Source of the DNA: Hydractinia symbiolongicarpus
Taxonomy: Eukaryota; Cnidaria; Hydrozoa; Anthoathecata; Hydractiniidae
Direction: 5' to 3'
Length of the DNA: 64,000 nt
NCBI RefSeq assembly: GCF_029227915.1
Contig: NC_079877.1
Location: 9,114,001 to 9,178,000 of the forward strand
The notes under the pieces are model-generated. The model was not told where the DNA came from and searched no databases. It saw only the letters and a list, made by a program, of their open reading frames with translations. Both the position numbers and the translations under genes were made by a program. Below, in pieces: positions 28,401 to 34,400 of this stretch. Position 1 is the stretch's first letter. The number at the start of each line of letters is the position of its first letter.

Positions 28401-31400
28401 ATAATCTTCTTATATCTTTGTGTTAGCAGCCACAAGCTATGTCTTCTGTGTCTACCCGAAACAGCTAGTTCTAGCAACGCCCCACAAGTTTTATCGAGAG
28501 ATTCGTCGGCGATCATATCATCAACTATGAAGAGGGTCTCCTCACCCGCCAGCAATGACGTCCGTTTTTGGATCCACTCGAACAGCTGCTCATTGGGCTC
28601 TATAAGGAAGACATAAGGATCTTGCCATAGTGAGGATCTAGTGAGGTAGGTGGCATTCTATCGGATCGTGGTGCAGAGCGCGACTACGTTGTTGAAGTGC
28701 CCTTTGTATTCTTTCTCCAGAAGGTCGAAGACTCGCTGGGTCTTGCCGCAGATTGTAGGCCCAGTAAAAATTGCTGTATGTGGCTTCTTGACAATGTCTA
28801 GCATTTACTCTAAGACTTTTTGTGTGTGTCCTGGGGCACAGGGGTGCCCCAGGGCACACACATTAAGTCACAAGACTTGAAGAAATCACTTCTTTTTTAC
28901 ATCAAGATGGAGGGATAGACCCTGTTCCTCATGGATTTTCATGGTCTCTTTTATCCCCTTGAGTATAGCCTTGGGAGTGTTTAAATCTCTCTCGAAGTAT
29001 CTCAATAACTCCCCAAACGTCATGGTTTTTTTCTTTGGTGGAGCTATTCCAAGCTTCCCCTTTTGGCGGTTCCATTCGGCAAGTCTCTTACCTGTCGCAA
29101 CCCTTCCCGGGTGCTTTTTGTGTACTTCAACAATTTTTTCCACGGCCTCGGGTTGCTGTTGATTGATGATAATACTACACGCGCTGCTCATCTTTTTATT
29201 GCTGTTCATCATCTCGCTTTTCATCTATCTTGGAGACATGCTTCGCAGAAAGCTGAGTGTGGTTAATGGTATGAGCAGCGAGTAACAGTGGTGCTAGAAA
29301 TTTCCCGAAGGCTGAGTACACGACGATTCCCAGGTCGGCCATGGAGTCTTAAATGATGGGTTCCTACTCGATGTCTTGCCTCAGACCCTCGGCACTGCCG
29401 ATTGAAACTACATTGCCTACATCCTTGGCGCAAATGCTGATAGCGTGTGAGGAGAGGGCCTTTGCTGTCTTCTCCTCCTTTTCATGAATCTCACGTTGAA
29501 CGAACTCTGTATAAGTTTTCTCGAGCACCTCAGGTGGGTACATTTCTTAGGCACGATTTTTGACGATTTCAGCATTATTTGGGATTTTCCCCATTCTCAA
29601 TCGCGTTCGATTGCGCATGCGTTGAATTTTGATGATGTCAGCATTATTTGGGAATTTCCCTTTTGCAATTTATAACCAGCTTTTTTAAAAAACCGGTTAT
29701 AAGGACCCCCTACTACTACTTTACCGACCTTTATCAAAGTTTTTGTTGTAATGAAATTGTTCTTCACTTTCACTTTCAGGAGAATGTGTCATATCAATGA
29801 AAATGTTTCTGTCCGGCAATCCAAAGGTCTTTGAGGTCATGATAACACATTTGGGAGTGGAAACGGGTGTTTTAAAGTATGTTACTGCAGTTTAGATTCA
29901 ACCCTGTTGATTCTTAGCCCTGTTAAAATTTTTATGTGCTGTTTCACTTGTGTTACATCTGTTGTAGTTGTATCAACCTGAGTATGTTTTGTGATCATCT
30001 AGGGTGGAAGCTCAGTTAATTATTCCAAGTACCATAGAATACACAGCATCTCAAAAATCTAAAGTTTATGGTTTGTTGATTTATTTTTCACTCTTCTTAT
30101 GGTTGTTAAAAAATATATTAAAATACTTGTTTCTTGACTGCACTGTTAATGTCAGTGTGTCTTGGCATATTAATTAAAAGTTTCAGAATTGTTTGTTTAC
30201 ATTATTTGTTTTAGATCTCATTAAGGTGGAAGAGGAAGGTAACATTTCATTTTATTTTATTTACTTTTTCCTACCTGATTTTCTGGTTTAAATAAAGAAA
30301 CGTCACCATAGTATGAGTAAATGTTATTATGAGTACAATATACACAATGGTGTCAGTAGGCATTGGTAACAAACAAAATATAATGTTCCTAAGAACAAAC
30401 TATCTGAAACAGTGTTTTTGAAAATTCTCCTCAGAGTTCTTCAAATCCCCTCTAAATTTAGAATTTTTAAAAACTTTTTCCTCAAAACTAAATGTTAAAA
30501 TACATAGAAATGATACCATGGGTACAGCAGAAACAAAAATTTATTCTTTACTCATAACATTAGCTTCAAAATCTCCTTGTGGAAAATATGAAGATGTCCT
30601 CAATTGTCCTTAAATTTAAAAAAATATTCTCATCAAAAGCCCTCCAATCTCATAAAATTGACTATGTAAAATGTGTGGCAACCCAAAGTAGAGGCAGATA
30701 TAAAGTTTTTTAAATCTTCTGGTTTGATTAAAACAAAATTTAACATTAGTTGATTAAAGTAAATAGTTTGTGGTTTATAGAAGCTATCTGTGAAACATGT
30801 TAAATGAACTGATTTGTTTAGATTCTCGACCAAATACTAAAAAATGTGGAGAGAAGAAAGGTGAGGGTAGAACGATAGTGCCATAATGTTTAATTTACTA
30901 TTTTATGTTTATACAACTGTGTTAAATTATAAATGAAGCATTTCGATTGACATTTCAGATTTTAGATGCAGGTGCACATTATAAAACAACTGCATTTGTG
31001 TAATAAACATACTGTAATCTTTTTTGCTATAAAGTGACTGAAAATTCACTAAAAACCAGTTTATAAATCCTTACAATAGGCAACAACTGTATTTAAGTTT
31101 ATTAGCTTCCTTAAGCAACATTAAGGAAACGTGTATTTGGAGAATTTGAAGAAGGTTGACAAAAATTGATTTCCTAATGTCACCAATCTTTTTTTCATTG
31201 TCGCATAGAAATGTATTTGGTCAATTTACCTGTAAAAAAAGAAGATATAGATCAAATAGATCCAGTTGACAAGAAGGTAGAACCTCCTACAGACAATGAA
31301 GAAAGACCAATAAGTATGGGGTTTGATAATCCTTGTGTAAAATATACCAAGCTTGATGACAGTACTGATGAATGTAGGTGTTCTTCTTCAACAGTTTTGT

Positions 31401-34400
31401 GTATTTAACATTTTACTGTGCTACTTCTGTCACCTATGATACAGCTTAGTTTATTGTGTTCTGTCATGTAACACTAGTCTTTTGAAATAGTAAGTTAATA
31501 AATTATGTCATTTAGTCATGGCATTGAATTGATATTTAGCTTAAAGTGTTAGTAGCTTAAAATGTAAGTCTTATACTGGTTAGGGTATCAGAGAGTCCAA
31601 ACATTGTTCGGGTAGGTTGGGCTGATCTTCTAGAGCAAATAAAAGAACTGGGGCAGATATTGACAGGATTTTATAGTTACTGATTCAGAAACTAGAAATG
31701 CAAGGAGTTGTTTAGAGACAGATTATTATTTGTTTTTACATTTTAAAAATCATCAGATAGTAAAAAAGGTAAAAGAGGTTACGCTTTGGTAATAAGTCTG
31801 ATTTTATTTTACCCTTTTGTATATATTTTACCCTCTTGTATGTATTATAAATTTCATAAATGATCGATTTAACTTTTTAGTGCCAGCCTTACCACCAAAA
31901 AAGAAAACTTTGTCTTTACCTAACTCGCTACCAGGTATTACTAATAAGCTATTTCTGTAGTATCTGAAAGTCGAATCTAAAAATTTGACCTGAAATATGC
32001 ATAATATACCTTTTTGTACATAATACTATAAATTTCCTTGAACTAAGTATGTGCATGTAACCAAAGTAAATAATGAAAAGTAAAGATATAATATATATTT
32101 TTCTTAGTTATAGTGCATAATATTTCTTTATCTTATTGTAGACAACAGCACAATGCCACCTCTATTAATGAAGTAAGAATGCTTTTTTCTGTTCTTTGAA
32201 AAATAATTTGTTGTCATTTGTGTTTCAATCAGTCTTTTTCAGGAGAGGCATGCGATCGCACGCGCATGCCTTGGCACACGCCCGAATCGTTTCAGGCGTG
32301 TGACTAATCGCACGCCTGAAAAATAAATATTGAGTTTTCAAAATCAACCTATGAAATCCATTTTGTAGCGTGTGATGGCAGACCTCAAAATAATTTTTGG
32401 AGACTCGCCAGACAAAGCGTTCGATAGATTTCCGTCTTGGTTGGACACTGTTAGATCTCAGACATTATTGAATAGTCCTGGTCCTTTTAATCCACGAGCA
32501 AGCCTATTCATAGCCACCCTGACCATCCTAGCTAATCCTAGCTAATTCACCGACTCCTGACTTAGTTAAAAGAACTACGAAGACATAAATCTCTTTAGCC
32601 TGTCCCCTTAATCATTGGTAACCAGGTTTTACTAAGAAATTCAGCCATGCGGTTCTTAACTAATGCGGAAGTGAACGCTGACGGAGCACGGATGAAGCAA
32701 GTCTGCAAATATGCACTTACAGACGGAATAGACATTTTATCATGGATTTAATTGTAGATAAATTCTTTATTTGACAAATCAATTGGAAACCATAGCAGGT
32801 CCAAATTTAATGGATTTTTTCTTTATGCCTGTAAAAACAAAACCCGCGTGCAGTATAATTTTTTTTCTGTAAAAATTTTGTTAAAGTGTAGCTGAACTTT
32901 CTAAATGAATTTTGAAGTTTTATTTAAGCTACGTGGATAAAGATTTTTTTTAATTCGAAAACACAGCATATTTTTGCCTATTTACTTGTGATGACCTAAA
33001 AAATAAACAAGAAATATAAAAAAGACAGTATGTTATGCCGACTATTTTAGACATGCAGAAAAGGAATTTAAGATTGAGAGAGTCGCTATACGTGTAGACG
33101 CTCGATCATCGTGTTCGGGGTTCATGATTTAAAACGTTCCCCACTTTTCTACCACATAATGAATGCCCGTATTGTATGCGTAACATTCTTTGCACGTACG
33201 TTTTATATTGCACGCGTTACTTGATTTGCATGTGCGAATCATCGCACACCTAAATATTCCTGAAAAAGACTGTTTAATGTGCTTTGCGTTTTGTTATCTG
33301 ATTAGATCTGGTGAAAGAAATGCTTCAGAAGAGGTGAGTTTTTTTCTTGCTCTAGTTGCGATTTTTTGTGATGTTTTTAACTTACAACATACCATAAAAA
33401 ATGAAATTTATTGCAGTTTTTTTTGTAAAAAGTCCTTCCTGCTTAATTATTTCTAAATAACCTTAATGGTAATATGCAGAAAAATTATAGTGTTCTTGCC
33501 ATGTTGCATTATTTGCTTACTATCGTTTTTTAAACTTGATATTTTTTCAGTTAAAACCACTGTTGTCAAATACCTTACCAAGAAGTTGTCCAGTAGAAGA
33601 TCTACAACCACCATCCAACACAGGGCAAATATTAACATCTGAAGCAGAGTTGTTACTTCCATCAAGTTCAGAAATGTTTGTACCAGTACCAAAGCCAAGA
33701 ACAAAAAAAATGGTAAGTTCTTCTGGTATTAGTTATGTTATAGTTTTACAAAAGGATTAAACACGTTGCAGCAAACTAAAACTATTTTTTTGAAAAAATG
33801 TTTTTATCTATTTATATCAAAAATAAAAAGGTTTTAAAAATCAAAGGATTAAAGACAGTAGTGTGTCGTAGCGTTAAAAGGTTGTTCTTACTCCATTTAA
33901 ATGTAGTCGGTTTTGCATGATACAAACCTGCTGTATAGGAACAGGAAATTTAAAGGTCAGTCATTGGTACCTCTGAAAACTAGATTTAGATGTTGTTTTG
34001 GAACTCATTGTGCAAAGATCTAAAAAGTAAGGATGATGTGTTGCAACAACAAAAAGATGTGTACTTTGTTTGTTGGTTATCTCAAAATATTTGTTTCCTC
34101 AGAAAATTAATTTATGTGTAGGTGTAGTTACTTGCTGGTGGATAAGTTTTAGTTGCTCTAAATTCGTTTAAGTATGTAACTTTTAAAATGCTTTAAACTT
34201 GTTGTTGTTTATTCAACCACTGTTTCATGTCATGAACCAATTTAAATATATTGATAACTGTTGGTTCTGCATGATATGGTGTCAGCCTGCAGTTATAAAA
34301 GCTGCAATCTTTTTAAATCTTGTCCGACGAAATTGGCAACTTTGAATAATACATTTAGGTGTTGTTCCAGAAATCATTGTGTTCTTACTCACTCAGATAA

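Larger units (their letters stand above)
21294..29679. mobile_element. 8.4-kb endogenous virus-like (Polinton-like-virus type) element with long TIRs
   Basis: A higher-GC block sits inside the SHIP intron 21237-29780, starting 57 bp after the donor and ending about 100 bp before the acceptor. Both ends carry ctggttataaattgc and gggaaattcccaaataat in inverted orientation, about 57 bp nearly identical, extended by 69-bp sub-repeats. Gene content on both strands: DUF4116-like repeat protein, unknown acidic protein, SAP-like peptide, several small unknown genes, coiled-coil membrane protein, capsid-like protein and an A32-like packaging ATPase. Capsid plus packaging ATPase is the core morphogenesis set of Polintons and Polinton-like viruses. 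I saw no DNA polymerase, integrase or protease, so the copy is either partial or of a type that uses host or helper replication. Nearly every gene has stops or frameshifts. Confidence 0.75.
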
